From Marinobacter sp. SS13-12 (GTDB lineage Bacteria > Pseudomonadota > Gammaproteobacteria > Pseudomonadales > Oleiphilaceae), in NCBI RefSeq assembly GCF_030227115.1, contig NZ_JASSUA010000002.1:434001-498000 (forward strand): a stretch of DNA of 64,000 nt, written 5' to 3'. Below the pieces are notes generated by a model. The model made no database searches. It saw only the letters and a list, made by a program, of their open reading frames with translations, and was not told the DNA's origin. The position numbers and the translations under genes are program-made. Below, one piece after another: positions 39,474-49,814 of this stretch (position 1 is its first letter; every line of letters starts with the position of its first letter).

Positions 39474-40012
39474 TTATTAAACAGCGAGCGAATCGGGGGC
39501 GTACACCAAAGGCGCCAATCAATGAGAATATTGACGCAACTGAAGTCCGTCTTATTGACGCAGAGGGCAACCAAGTCGGCGTAGTGTCGATCGAAGATGC
39601 AATCAAGCAGGCAGAAGAAGCGTCTCTTGACCTGGTTCAGGTTACGGATTCCGATCCGATCGTCTGTAAGATAATGGACTACGGCAAGAAAATCTTCGAT
39701 GAGAAGAAGGCCAAGGCTGCTGCGAAGAAAAAGCAGAAGCAGACTCAGGTCAAAGAGCTTAAGTTCCGACCAGGAACTGAAGAAGGGGATTATCAGGTCA
39801 AACTACGCAACCTGGTACGTTTCCTTGAAAACGGGGACCGCGGCAAACTCACTATTCGCTTCCGTGGGCGTGAGATGGCACACCAGGAAATCGGTATGAA
39901 GCTCATGAACAGGATTGAAGAGGATATTGACGAGATTGCCCAGGTAGAACAGCGGCCGAAGATGGAAGGCCGCCAGATGACCATGGTTGTGGCTCCCCGC
40001 AAGAAGAAGTGA
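39473..40012 (+). CDS. infC: translation initiation factor IF-3 (AUU start)
   Basis: A 179-residue IF-3, matching the usual 180. The conserved start region reads [20 protein letters not shown], which is only reached by starting at ATT 39473 (ATT 39476 is the other option); the first ATG in frame, 39584, would remove 37 conserved residues. GGAG lies 6 bases ahead. AUU starts are the rule for infC and let IF-3 repress its own translation, since IF-3 rejects non-standard start codons. C-terminal [17 protein letters not shown] is typical. Overlap with the thrS stop indicates translational coupling. Confidence 0.95.
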   Translation: MIKQRANRGRTPKAPINENIDATEVRLIDAEGNQVGVVSIEDAIKQAEEASLDLVQVTDSDPIVCKIMDYGKKIFDEKKAKAAAKKKQKQTQVKELKFRPGTEEGDYQVKLRNLVRFLENGDRGKLTIRFRGREMAHQEIGMKLMNRIEEDIDEIAQVEQRPKMEGRQMTMVVAPRKKK

Positions 40013-40027
40013 ACCTGATCCGGTGAG

Positions 40028-40049
40028 ATCCCCCGCGGTCGCGGGGGAT
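40028..40049 (+). terminator. strong hairpin between infC and rpmI
   Basis: ATCCCCCGCG (40028-40037) pairs with CGCGGGGGAT (40040-40049) with almost no loop. The tail TTGTCG is not a T run, so this may be a partial terminator or part of the L20 control region, which in E. coli lies between infC and rpmI. Confidence 0.5.
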
Positions 40050-40105
40050 TTGTCGTTCAGGGGCACATTGATATCACTTAAAAACAGAATGCGGAGTTTT
40101 AAAAA

Positions 40106-40297
40106 ATGTCCAAGATGAAAACCAAAAGTGGGGCCACCAAGCGGTTCAAGAAAACCGCCACTGGCTTCAAGCACAAGCAGTCCTTCACCAGTCATATCTT
40201 GACCAAGAAGAGCCCCAAGCGTAAGCGTCAGCTCCGTGGTACCAAGCTGATCGCCAAGGCCGACGTGGCTTCCATCAAGCGTATGACAGCGTGCTGA
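40106..40297 (+). CDS. rpmI: 50S ribosomal protein L35
   Basis: A 63-residue L35: [20 protein letters not shown] is the family start, followed by [12 protein letters not shown]. Very basic. It lies between infC and rplT as in nearly all gammaproteobacteria and is expected to be controlled by L20 in the leader. GGAG lies 10 bases before ATG 40106. Confidence 0.97.
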   Translation: MSKMKTKSGATKRFKKTATGFKHKQSFTSHILTKKSPKRKRQLRGTKLIAKADVASIKRMTAC

Positions 40298-40347
40298 TTC
40301 AGCCGCTAACCATTCCTGCAAAGGTTTAAAGGTAGAAGGATTAAAGT

Positions 40348-40701
40348 ATGGCTCGTGTAAAACGTGGCGTGGTAGCACGTCGTCGTCACAAAAAGATTCT
40401 CAGTCAGGCCAAGGGTTATTACGGAGCGCGCAGCCGCGTCTATCGTGTAGCCAAGCAGGCGGTTATCAAGGCCGGTCAGTATGCTTACCGTGACCGTCGT
40501 AACCGCAAGCGTTCATTCCGCGCACTGTGGATCGCCCGTATCAATGCTGGCGCCCGCGCCAACGGTCTGTCTTACAGCCGTCTGATTGCCGGTCTGAAAA
40601 AGGCCAATGTCGAGATTGATCGTAAAGTTCTGGCTGACCTGGCCATGAACGAGCAGCAGGCGTTTACTGCTGTTGTTGAGAAGGCAAAAGCGTCTCTGTG
40701 A
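40348..40701 (+). CDS. rplT: 50S ribosomal protein L20
   Basis: A 117-residue L20, standard length. [18 protein letters not shown] at the N-terminus and the [26 protein letters not shown]-terminal globular region are diagnostic. It is an early 23S rRNA assembly protein and, in E. coli, a repressor of rpmI-rplT translation. AGAAGGA precedes ATG 40348. It is followed by two hairpins before pheS. Confidence 0.98.
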   Translation: MARVKRGVVARRRHKKILSQAKGYYGARSRVYRVAKQAVIKAGQYAYRDRRNRKRSFRALWIARINAGARANGLSYSRLIAGLKKANVEIDRKVLADLAMNEQQAFTAVVEKAKASL

Positions 40702-40769
40702 TCGCTTAGCTCTTTCATCGGTTACTGATCGATTCAGGCGTCCTCATGGGTTCATGACGACGCCTTCTG

Positions 40770-41838
<1,069 letters not shown>

Positions 41839-41897
41839 GCGCGTCATCAGGGCAGTTGAATTAACAGGCAAAACCGCATCAGGACAAGGCAGATACC

Positions 41898-44270
41898 ATG
41901 AAATTCAGTGAGCAGTGGCTACGGGAATGGGTTAATCCGGCGAATGACACCCAGGCATTGATGGACCAGATCACCATGGCGGGTCTGGAAGTTGACGGAT
42001 TCGAGCCGGTAGCCGGCAAGTTCAGTGGCATTGTGGTGGGTGAAGTGGTTTCCGTAGCGCCTCATCCGGATGCGGACAAGCTCCGGGTCTGTCAGGTTAG
42101 TGATGGCACCCAGACCGTACAGGTGGTTTGTGGCGCCCCCAATGTCCGTGATGGCCTAAAGGTGCCCTTTGCCGTTGTGGGCGCGGTGCTACCGGGCGAT
42201 TTCAAGATCAAGAAGGCCAAACTTCGTGGGCAGCCGTCCGAAGGAATGCTGTGCTCGGAGGTCGAACTGGGCCTGTCTGAAAATCACGATGGCCTGATGG
42301 AATTGCCCGAAGATGCGCCGGTAGGCCAGGAGCTGGCTGAATTTCTCAAACTGAACGATGTCACTATCGATGTAGACCTGACGCCGAACCGCAGTGACTG
42401 CCTCTCGATTAAAGGCATCGCCCGTGAAGTGGGTGTGCTGAACAGTCTGGTGGTTGAAGGCCCGGAGATCGGTCCTGTGGAAGCGGTACACGCTGAGGTG
42501 CCGGAGATTACGGTCAAGGCCCCCGAAGGCTGCCCCAGATACCTGGGCCGTATTCTGCGCAACGTGGACCTGAGCGTTGAATCACCTCTGTGGATGCAGG
42601 AGAAGCTGCGCCGCTCCGGTATTCGCTCCATTGACGCGGCTGTGGATGTTACCAACTACGTCATGCTTGAGCTGGGCCAGCCCCTGCATGCGTTTGATCG
42701 CGACGAAATCGAAGGGGGGATTGTTGTTCGCATGGCGAAGCCGGGCGAAAAACTGGTACTGCTTGACGGACAGGAAGTGGAGCTGACCGTCGATACCCTG
42801 GTCATTGCCGATCACGCCAAACCCATTGCCATTGCAGGTGTGATGGGCGGAGAGCATTCGGGTGTGAGTGAGAAAACCCGTGACCTGATTCTGGAAGCGG
42901 CGTATTTCGATCCAATCACCCTGGCCGGCAAGGCCCGCCATTATGGCCTCCATACCGACGCCTCTCATCGCTTTGAGCGGGGCGTGGACTATGAGCTTGC
43001 CCGTGACGCCATGGAGCGGGCCACCGCATTGTTGATGTCGATCGTCGGCGGTGAACCCGGCGAAATTGTGGAGGTGGCCAGCAAGCAGGACCTTCCGGAA
43101 GACCGCACGGTGGATCTTCGTGAGCAGCGCGTTGCGGATGTTCTTGGGCTGGCAATTGACCGGACCACGGTTGAGGAAATCCTGACACGGCTTGGCCTGC
43201 ATATCGACAAACTGCTGAAGAACGGCTGGCGCGTGCATGTACCCAGCTTCCGCCCCGATATCAGTATCGAAGAAGACCTGATTGAAGAGATTGGCCGAAT
43301 CTACGGCTACAACAACCTGCCTGTAACAGAGCCGATCGGGGCCCTCGGCCTGCGACCTCGGGAAGAAGCCATTCGCCCGGTTTCCGCCATCCAGGATTAC
43401 TTTGTTTCCTGTGGTTATCAGGAAGCGATCACCTACAGCTTCGTTGACCCGAAAGTCCAGACTCTGGTTGATCCGGAGCGGGAGGGTATCGCTCTGGCGA
43501 ACCCGATTTCTTCCGACCTGTCGGTCATGCGTACCACCCTGTGGAGTGGGTTGCTGAAAACAGTGGCACACAACCAGAATCGACAGCAGCCACGCATCCG
43601 ACTGTTCGAGACCGGCCTGAGGTTTGTAAAGGATGGCGACCAGATCGATCAGCAGCCAATGCTCGCTGGTGTGGTCGTTGGCAGTCAGCTACCCGAAAAC
43701 TGGGCGAACGGTCGCAGAAATGCCGATTTCTTTGATGTAAAAGGAGAAATGGAAAGCCTTTTCCGACTTCTTGGGATCGAAGTGCAGTTTCTTGCCAGCC
43801 AGCACCCGGCTTTGCATCCAGGCCAGACGGCTGAATTGCTGCGGGATGGCGAACATGTAGGCTGGCTGGGCACGTTGCACCCACAAGTTCAGAAAAAACT
43901 GGAACTTAATGGCACGATTCTGATGTTTGAGCTATTCTTGAATTCGATCGTTTCTGGATATGTGCCTAATTTCAAAGATGTTTCAAAATTCCCTGAAGTT
44001 CGGCGTGATTTGGCTATTATTATCGGAAGCGATGTGGGGTTTGCAGATGTTGAGCGTGTGGCCAAAAAGCACGCTGGCGAGCACCTCACGGCTTTGCGTG
44101 CGTTTGATGTCTATGAAGGTGAAAGCCTGGGTGAAGGTAATCGCAGCCTTGCCCTCAGCCTGTTCTGGCAGCATCCTGAGCGCACACTAAATGAAGAAGA
44201 GGTGCATTCGCTCTTCAACGGTGTCATAGAGGCATTGCAGGAAGAGTTGGGGGCAACACTGAGGAGTTAA
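41898..44270 (+). CDS. pheT: phenylalanine--tRNA ligase beta subunit
   Basis: A 790-residue PheT. Domains in order: an N-terminal part with embedded tRNA-binding (EMAP-like) fold (about 40-150, VVSVAPHPDADKLRVCQV), the B3/B4 editing region, B5, the class II-like core, and the C-terminal ferredoxin-fold anticodon-binding domain (FKDVSKFPEVRRDLAIII onward). Bases about 43880-44110 are visibly more AT-rich than the rest. The stop is 3 bases before the ihfA start. Confidence 0.97.
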   Translation: MKFSEQWLREWVNPANDTQALMDQITMAGLEVDGFEPVAGKFSGIVVGEVVSVAPHPDADKLRVCQVSDGTQTVQVVCGAPNVRDGLKVPFAVVGAVLPGDFKIKKAKLRGQPSEGMLCSEVELGLSENHDGLMELPEDAPVGQELAEFLKLNDVTIDVDLTPNRSDCLSIKGIAREVGVLNSLVVEGPEIGPVEAVHAEVPEITVKAPEGCPRYLGRILRNVDLSVESPLWMQEKLRRSGIRSIDAAVDVTNYVMLELGQPLHAFDRDEIEGGIVVRMAKPGEKLVLLDGQEVELTVDTLVIADHAKPIAIAGVMGGEHSGVSEKTRDLILEAAYFDPITLAGKARHYGLHTDASHRFERGVDYELARDAMERATALLMSIVGGEPGEIVEVASKQDLPEDRTVDLREQRVADVLGLAIDRTTVEEILTRLGLHIDKLLKNGWRVHVPSFRPDISIEEDLIEEIGRIYGYNNLPVTEPIGALGLRPREEAIRPVSAIQDYFVSCGYQEAITYSFVDPKVQTLVDPEREGIALANPISSDLSVMRTTLWSGLLKTVAHNQNRQQPRIRLFETGLRFVKDGDQIDQQPMLAGVVVGSQLPENWANGRRNADFFDVKGEMESLFRLLGIEVQFLASQHPALHPGQTAELLRDGEHVGWLGTLHPQVQKKLELNGTILMFELFLNSIVSGYVPNFKDVSKFPEVRRDLAIIIGSDVGFADVERVAKKHAGEHLTALRAFDVYEGESLGEGNRSLALSLFWQHPERTLNEEEVHSLFNGVIEALQEELGATLRS

Positions 44271-44273
44271 CAG

Positions 44274-44576
44274 ATGGCGGCTTTGACGAAAGCGGAAATG
44301 GCGGAGCGCTTGTACGAGGAATTGGGGCTTAACAAACGCGAAGCCAAGGAGATGGTAGAAGCTTTTTTCGACGAAATCAGGGGCGCTCTCAGCCATAATG
44401 AACAGGTCAAACTGTCAGGATTCGGCAACTTCGATCTGCGCGACAAGAAGCAGAGGCCGGGACGGAACCCGAAGACTGGTGAGGAAATCCCGATCAGTGC
44501 ACGGCGAGTTGTTACGTTTCGACCGGGACAAAAACTAAAACAGAAAGTAGAAGCGTATGCTGGAACCCAGTCATAA
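44274..44576 (+). CDS. ihfA: integration host factor alpha subunit
   Basis: A 100-residue IHF-alpha. [32 protein letters not shown] and the beta-arm [20 protein letters not shown], with the intercalating proline, are diagnostic. As a heterodimer with IHF-beta it bends DNA in recombination and transcription. It follows pheT directly, as in E. coli and Pseudomonas. The next gene starts 20 bases before its stop. Confidence 0.97.
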   Translation: MAALTKAEMAERLYEELGLNKREAKEMVEAFFDEIRGALSHNEQVKLSGFGNFDLRDKKQRPGRNPKTGEEIPISARRVVTFRPGQKLKQKVEAYAGTQS

Positions 44577-44922
44577 CAACGAACTACCCACAATACCGGG
44601 TAAACGTTACTTTACCATTGGTGAAGTCGCCGAACTCTGCGCGGTAAAAGCGCACGTTCTCAGGTATTGGGAGCAGGAGTTTCCTCAACTGTCGCCGGTC
44701 AAGCGTCGTGGTAATCGCCGTTATTACCAGCGTGCGGATGTGATTACCATTCGCCAGATCCGAAGCCTGCTTTACGATCAGGGCTATACCATTGGCGGGG
44801 CGAAACAGAAGCTCAGCAGCCACGAGGTAAAAGACGACACGTCCCAGTACAAGCAACTGATACGGCAGATGATCACCGAACTTGAGGAAGTTCTGGATGT
44901 GCTCAACACTCCGGTGAAGTGA
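44557..44922 (+). CDS. MerR family regulator downstream of ihfA
   Basis: A 121-residue MerR-type protein: [30 protein letters not shown] is the winged-helix start and [33 protein letters not shown] the rest of the DNA-binding domain, followed by a short dimerisation helix. There are no metal-binding cysteines, so it is not a metal sensor. The ATG overlaps the ihfA coding end by 20 bases. This neighbour of ihfA is common in gammaproteobacteria; its target is unknown. Confidence 0.93.
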   Translation: MLEPSHNNELPTIPGKRYFTIGEVAELCAVKAHVLRYWEQEFPQLSPVKRRGNRRYYQRADVITIRQIRSLLYDQGYTIGGAKQKLSSHEVKDDTSQYKQLIRQMITELEEVLDVLNTPVK

Positions 44923-44945
44923 ACGCCCGCCCGGTTCAGACATCG

Positions 44946-44974
44946 AAAACCGAAGGTTCGCCTTCGGTTTTTTT
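44946..44974 (+). terminator. rho-independent terminator of the pheST-ihfA-merR operon
   Basis: AAAACCGAAGG (44946-44956) pairs with CCTTCGGTTTT (44961-44971) around a TTCG tetraloop, followed by more T. A near-ideal intrinsic terminator. Confidence 0.95.
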
Positions 44975-45047
44975 GTTATCAGTGGCTATTTTCATGCAAT
45001 GGCTCGTATAGCTATCTGCATCTATTATCAAACAGGAGACAAACAGC

Positions 45048-45419
45048 ATGATCGGATACGTCACCATTGGTGTTAAGGACATGGCGAAAGCCAAGAAGTT
45101 TTACCTCGACCTGCTGGGTGATCTTGGCGCCAAAGAACTGCTGGATCTTGGTCGAATCGCCTTTATCGGTAAGGACATGAAGTCACCCATGTTGGCGGTT
45201 TGCACGCCGGCGGATGGCCAGGATGCGAACTGTGGTAACGGAAATATGTTCGCGATTCCGCCGGGTTCGAAAGCAGCGGTCGATGCCCATTACCAGCGCG
45301 CGATTGAGCTGGGGGGAACCAGTGACGGAGAACCGGGCCAGCGTATCCCTGACCAGTTCTACGGCGCCTACGTTCGCGACCCGGATGGCAACAAGCTGGC
45401 CTTTTTCCATTTCGGCTAG
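45048..45419 (+). CDS. VOC family (glyoxalase-like) protein
   Basis: A 123-residue vicinal-oxygen-chelate protein: MIGYVTIGVKDMAKAKKFYLDLLGDLGAK opens the first beta-alpha-beta-beta-beta unit, and FYGAYVRDPDGNKLAFFHFG is the typical C-terminal strand with the metal-binding position usually filled by Glu or His. The activity (glyoxalase, dioxygenase or resistance) cannot be decided. CAGGAG precedes ATG 45048. It lies 28 bases ahead of eutB and may be co-transcribed. Confidence 0.87.
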   Translation: MIGYVTIGVKDMAKAKKFYLDLLGDLGAKELLDLGRIAFIGKDMKSPMLAVCTPADGQDANCGNGNMFAIPPGSKAAVDAHYQRAIELGGTSDGEPGQRIPDQFYGAYVRDPDGNKLAFFHFG

Positions 45420-45447
45420 TCGCTCGTGAAACAGGGCGGGCAAGCAG

Positions 45448-46860
45448 ATGACTCACAAGTACACCTTTACACTGGGAGCACGAACCTGGCACTTCAGGAC
45501 CCTTGCGGACCTGTTGGCAAAGGCAACGCCGGCACGATCAGGTGACCGGCTCGCCGGTATTATGGCCGACTCCGCGGAAGAGCGTGTGGTTGCCCAGATG
45601 CGCCTGGCAGAGCTGCCACTCAGGGAGTTTCTCTCCGAGGCGCTGGTGCCTTATGAGCAGGATGAGGTCACGCGTCTGATACTGGATTCCCACGATCCGG
45701 TCGCATTCGCACCAGTAGCGCACCTCACCGTAGGGGACTTTCGTAACTGGTTGCTGAGCGATCACGCAACGCCGGAGTCCCTGGAAAAACTGCGCACCGG
45801 CCTGACTCCGGAAATGGTCGCGGCCGTAAGCAAGTTGATGCGGAACCAGGATCTCATCCTGGTAGCGAAGAAATGCCAGGTGACAACGGCCTTCCGGAAC
45901 ACCATCGGCCTGCCCGGCCATCTCTCAACCCGCCTGCAGCCGAATCATCCGACCGACGACGTTTCCGGCATTGCCGCGAGCATCCTGGACGGTCTTCTTT
46001 ACGGAAATGGCGATGCGGTCATCGGCATCAACCCGGCCACAGACAACGTCAGCCAGGCCATCAAACTGATGGGCCTGGTGGATGATGTTATCCGGAAATA
46101 CGACATTCCCACCCAGTCCTGTGTGCTTACCCATGTCACCAACACGCTTGAGGCAATAGAGCAGGGCGCACCGGTGGACCTGGTGTTCCAGTCCATCGGG
46201 GGTACGGAGGCCACCAACAGCAGCTTTGGCTTCAGTCTCTCGACACTTCAGGAGGCGCGGGAGGCGGCCCTGTCCCTGAAGCGGGGTACGGTCGGCAGCA
46301 ACGTGATGTACTTCGAGACGGGGCAGGGCAGTGCCTTGTCTGCGAATGCCCACCACGGCATCGACCAGCAGACCTGTGAGGCGAGGGCCTACGCCGTGGC
46401 GCGGCGCTTCGACCCGCTGCTGGTCAACACGGTTGTTGGTTTCATCGGCCCGGAATACCTGTTCGACGGCAAGGAAATCATCCGCGCTGGCCTGGAGGAT
46501 CACTTTTGCGGGAAGCTGCTCGGCCTGCCCATGGGGTGCGATATCTGTTACACCAACCATGCGGAAGCCGACCAGAACGATATGGACAACCTGCTTACCC
46601 TGCTGGGGGTCGCAGGCTGCACCTTCATCATGGGTATTCCCGGTTCCGACGACATCATGCTGAACTACCAGACCACCTCCTTCCACGACGCTCTTTACGC
46701 CCGCCGTGTCCTTGACCTGAAGCCTGCTCCCGAGTTCGAGGACTGGCTCGTTCGAATGCAGATCTTCGAAAACGACTCACGATACGAACCGAGCAGGCAG
46801 TTGCCTGACCGGTTCAGGGCGCCATTGAAAGCGTTGACCCGGGAGGTAGGCGATGAGTGA
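45448..46860 (+). CDS. eutB: ethanolamine ammonia-lyase large subunit
   Basis: A 470-residue EutB. The TIM-barrel catalytic subunit is recognisable by GDAVIGINPATDNVSQAIKL, VFQSIGGTEATNSSFG, YFETGQGSALSANAHHG and LPMGCDICYTNHAEADQNDM. With EutC and adenosylcobalamin it converts ethanolamine to acetaldehyde and ammonia. No eut shell, permease, acetaldehyde dehydrogenase or EutA reactivase gene is adjacent, so this is the non-compartment type. Its stop overlaps the eutC start by 8 bases. Confidence 0.96.
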   Translation: MTHKYTFTLGARTWHFRTLADLLAKATPARSGDRLAGIMADSAEERVVAQMRLAELPLREFLSEALVPYEQDEVTRLILDSHDPVAFAPVAHLTVGDFRNWLLSDHATPESLEKLRTGLTPEMVAAVSKLMRNQDLILVAKKCQVTTAFRNTIGLPGHLSTRLQPNHPTDDVSGIAASILDGLLYGNGDAVIGINPATDNVSQAIKLMGLVDDVIRKYDIPTQSCVLTHVTNTLEAIEQGAPVDLVFQSIGGTEATNSSFGFSLSTLQEAREAALSLKRGTVGSNVMYFETGQGSALSANAHHGIDQQTCEARAYAVARRFDPLLVNTVVGFIGPEYLFDGKEIIRAGLEDHFCGKLLGLPMGCDICYTNHAEADQNDMDNLLTLLGVAGCTFIMGIPGSDDIMLNYQTTSFHDALYARRVLDLKPAPEFEDWLVRMQIFENDSRYEPSRQLPDRFRAPLKALTREVGDE

Positions 46861-47680
46861 AGAGAAGCCGCTTGTTACCGGAAACGTCTGGCGAGTACTG
46901 CGCCAGTTTACCGATGCCCGGATTGGCCTCGGCCGGGCTGGCATCAGCCTGCCTACGCGCGAGCTCCTCAAGTTTCAGCTTGCCCATGCCCGGGCAAGGG
47001 ATGCGGTTCACTTTCCGCTGGATGTGAAGCGCCTGGTGGAAAACCTGAGCGCATCACCAGCAGACTTGCCGGGCGACTCCCCGCTGTTGCTGAAAAGCCA
47101 GGCGCAAGACAGGCTGACCTACCTTCAGCGGCCGGATCTGGGGCGGGAGTTGTCGCAGGAGTCGCTAGAACAGCTTGTCAGGCATCGGGTCCGCGATCAG
47201 AGCGAGCCCGTGGTGGCCATTGTGATTGTCGATGGCCTGTCATCCTCCGCGATCCAGAACAATGCGGAGCCCATGGTCACGCAGCTTCTCAGGGATCTGA
47301 ATGAAGAACCCGGGGGTTGGCGACTGGCGCCCGTGACCATTGTGGAGCAGGGGCGGGTGGCCATAGGTGACGAAATTGGCGAATGCCTGGGAGCCAGCGT
47401 GGTGGTTGTCCTGATCGGGGAACGCCCCGGCCTCAGCTCACCCGATAGCCTGGGGATGTATCTTACCTGGGGGCCGGAGAGGGGTTTGAGAGATGCTCGC
47501 CGCAATTGCATCTCGAATGTGCGGCCAGGCGGCCTGAGTTTTGAGCAAGCAAGCCAACGGCTTCGCTACCTGATGGAAGAGGCAAGACGACTCAGGATAT
47601 CCGGAGTCAGTCTCAAAGATCGAACGGATGAGGTTGTGATCGAGACAACGGCTGACAGCACGACTTTCCTGACCGACTAA
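46853..47680 (+). CDS. eutC: ethanolamine ammonia-lyase small subunit
   Basis: A 275-residue EutC. TDARIGLGRAGISLPTRELLKFQLAHARARDAVH is the conserved N-terminal part, and IVIVDGLSSSAIQNNAEP plus GDEIGECLGASVVVVLIGERPGLSSPDSLG cover the cobalamin-binding fold. It completes the lyase with EutB and binds the cofactor. GGGAGG lies before ATG 46853. A hairpin follows before tRNA-Pro. Confidence 0.95.
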   Translation: MSEEKPLVTGNVWRVLRQFTDARIGLGRAGISLPTRELLKFQLAHARARDAVHFPLDVKRLVENLSASPADLPGDSPLLLKSQAQDRLTYLQRPDLGRELSQESLEQLVRHRVRDQSEPVVAIVIVDGLSSSAIQNNAEPMVTQLLRDLNEEPGGWRLAPVTIVEQGRVAIGDEIGECLGASVVVVLIGERPGLSSPDSLGMYLTWGPERGLRDARRNCISNVRPGGLSFEQASQRLRYLMEEARRLRISGVSLKDRTDEVVIETTADSTTFLTD

Positions 47681-47687
47681 AAACAGC

Positions 47688-47715
47688 AAAGCCCGGACCT
47701 TCCGGCCCGGGCTTT
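47688..47715. terminator. hairpin between eutC and tRNA-Pro
   Basis: AAAGCCCGG (47688-47696) pairs with CCGGGCTTT (47707-47715). The T run is short on the plus strand (GTGTA follows) and TTTGCTGTTTTT follows on the minus strand, so it can end both eutC and the tRNA-Pro transcript. Confidence 0.75.
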
Positions 47716-47728
47716 GTGTAGGGAATTC

Positions 47729-47805
<77 letters not shown>

Positions 47806-47918
47806 ATACTGCTATGGGCCAAAGAAACTTGAGATAAATCTCAGTGGCTTAGCGGGAGCGAAGTCTACACCAGCCCCCGCAAAAAATAAACATCCTTTCG
47901 GCAATTCCCCGGGTATTT

Positions 47919-49568
47919 CTATTGCAGCTTGGTTTCCCGGAGCTGACGGATAAATTCTGGTGGCTCAAAGCTGTTCGCCGTGGCGTCTGGCCAGTAAATA
48001 TCGAATACCCGCTCACCGGTTTTTACCCCTGTCAAAAGGGCGCCGGGTTCGAGGAACGGAAACAGGTCCATATACGAATGGATTTCTGTTCTGGAGGTGC
48101 GGCGAATAATGTGCTCCGGCCCCAGTTCAGACGGATGACTGAGGCCCGAGGCCGCGAGCAGGTTCATGAGCGCATCCAGGGTGTTTCTGTGGTAGTTGTA
48201 AACCCGCTGGCTCTTGTCCCGCACATCGAGCTTGTTGCTGCGCCTGGGGTCCTGGGTGGCAACGCCGCTGGGGCATTTGCCGGTGTGGCAGTTCAGGGCC
48301 TGAATGCACCCCAGCGAAAACATATAACCGCGGGCTGCGTTGCACCAGTCGGCACCCAATGCCAGGGTTCTGGCAACGTTGAAGGCCGACGTGATTTTGC
48401 CGGCAGCGCCTATGGCGATGTCCTCTCTCAGATTGGTCCCCACCAGCGTGTTATGAACCAGCAACAAGGCTTCTTTCATGGGTGTTCCCAGCCGGTTAAT
48501 AAACTCAAGGGGCGCCGCACCTGTGCCCCCTTCGCCACCATCAACAACGATAAAGTCCGGCTTCTTGCCTGTTTCGAGCATCGCCTTGACGATGGCAAAC
48601 CACTCCCAGGGATGACCGATGGCCAGTTTGAAACCCACTGGCTTGCCACCGGACAGTTCACGTAGTCGCTCCAGGAATTCCAGTAACTCTATGGGGGTTG
48701 AGAAAGCTGAATGGCTGGCAGGGGAGACGACATCCTCCCCGGGTTTGACACCCCGCGCTTCGGCGATTTCCCGGGTTACTTTTTCTGCGGGCAAAATGCC
48801 ACCGTGGCCGGGTTTTGCACCCTGAGATAGTTTGACCTCTATCATTTTTACCTGGTCAGTGGTGGCATTCTGGACAAACATTTCCTCATTGAACGTGCCG
48901 TCCTCGTGGCGACACCCGAAGTAGCCGGAACCGATTTCCCAAACCAGGTCCCCTCCCGGCTCCCGATGGTACCGGGAGATGGAGCCTTCGCCGGTATCAT
49001 GATAGAAGCCGCCCAGTTTCGCGCCGGTATTCAGGCTCAGGATGGCATTGGCAGAGAGCGAACCGAAGCTCATCGCGGATATGTTGAAGACGCTGGCGTT
49101 ATAGGGCTTGGCGCAGTGCTTGCCGATCACGATGCGAAAGTCGGAATTGGTCAGCTCCGCCGGCCTCAGCGAGTGGTTGATCCACTCGAAGCCCTCGTCA
49201 TACATGCCCAGTTGGGAGCCGAAAGGGCGTTTGTCGAGAATATTTTTGGCTCGCTGGTAGATGATCGTTCGCTGTTCCCGGGAAAAGGGGCGCTCCTCAG
49301 TGTCTGACTGGATGAAGTACTGCCGTATTTCGGGGCCGATGGACTCGAGAAAGTACCGAAAATGGGCAAGGATCGGGTAATTGCGGCTGACTGTGCGCTT
49401 ACGCTGCAACAGGTCCCAGGTGCCAAGCGCTGTGAAGGCAGCGAACACAAATGGCAGGGCAATAGTCCAGCCCTGGAGTAGAGCGCCCGCCAGCAGCGAT
49501 AGCAGCAAGCCTGTCAGGCTCAGTACATAGACGGTGTAGCGGAAGGGGATGGTTCGGGTTTTTGCCAT
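47919..49568 (-). CDS. membrane-anchored FMN-binding glutamate synthase family protein
   Basis: A 549-residue protein with two N-terminal membrane segments (residues about 10-45) and a C-terminal FMN-binding barrel related to the central/FMN domain of GltB: ISAMSFGSLSANAILSLNTGA, KPGHGGILPAEKVT, FIVVDGGEGGTGAAPLEF and CNAARGYMFSLGCIQALNCHTGKCPSGVA, the last carrying cysteines of a possible 3Fe-4S cluster. It lacks the amidotransferase domain, so it is not a full glutamate synthase. No gltD is adjacent. The reaction is unknown. AGAGGA precedes its ATG. Confidence 0.85.
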   Translation of the reverse strand: MAKTRTIPFRYTVYVLSLTGLLLSLLAGALLQGWTIALPFVFAAFTALGTWDLLQRKRTVSRNYPILAHFRYFLESIGPEIRQYFIQSDTEERPFSREQRTIIYQRAKNILDKRPFGSQLGMYDEGFEWINHSLRPAELTNSDFRIVIGKHCAKPYNASVFNISAMSFGSLSANAILSLNTGAKLGGFYHDTGEGSISRYHREPGGDLVWEIGSGYFGCRHEDGTFNEEMFVQNATTDQVKMIEVKLSQGAKPGHGGILPAEKVTREIAEARGVKPGEDVVSPASHSAFSTPIELLEFLERLRELSGGKPVGFKLAIGHPWEWFAIVKAMLETGKKPDFIVVDGGEGGTGAAPLEFINRLGTPMKEALLLVHNTLVGTNLREDIAIGAAGKITSAFNVARTLALGADWCNAARGYMFSLGCIQALNCHTGKCPSGVATQDPRRSNKLDVRDKSQRVYNYHRNTLDALMNLLAASGLSHPSELGPEHIIRRTSRTEIHSYMDLFPFLEPGALLTGVKTGERVFDIYWPDATANSFEPPEFIRQLRETKLQ

Positions 49569-49814
49569 TGGATCCTCTGAGCGGAAAAGCGACGGGTTAG
49601 CTGGATGGTATCAATATTCAACCTGGGATTACGTATCGTGAGGTGAAATCACTTCAGATGGTTTTTTCTCGCGCTTATGAATATTGGTCTAAGCTTGGTT
49701 TTGGGGCGTACGTACGTGTTCTTTGATGTTTTGAGCTCAAAGCAATAAGATGGCGAGCTTGTAACGTTGGCATCCGAACATTGAATAGTTTTACTCAAAC
49801 AGGAGGCTCAAAAC

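Noticed and set aside
49782..49799. Partial palindrome TTGA...TCAA ahead of the BCCT transporter, as a BetI-like operator
   Set aside because: Arms match imperfectly and no betI gene is nearby.
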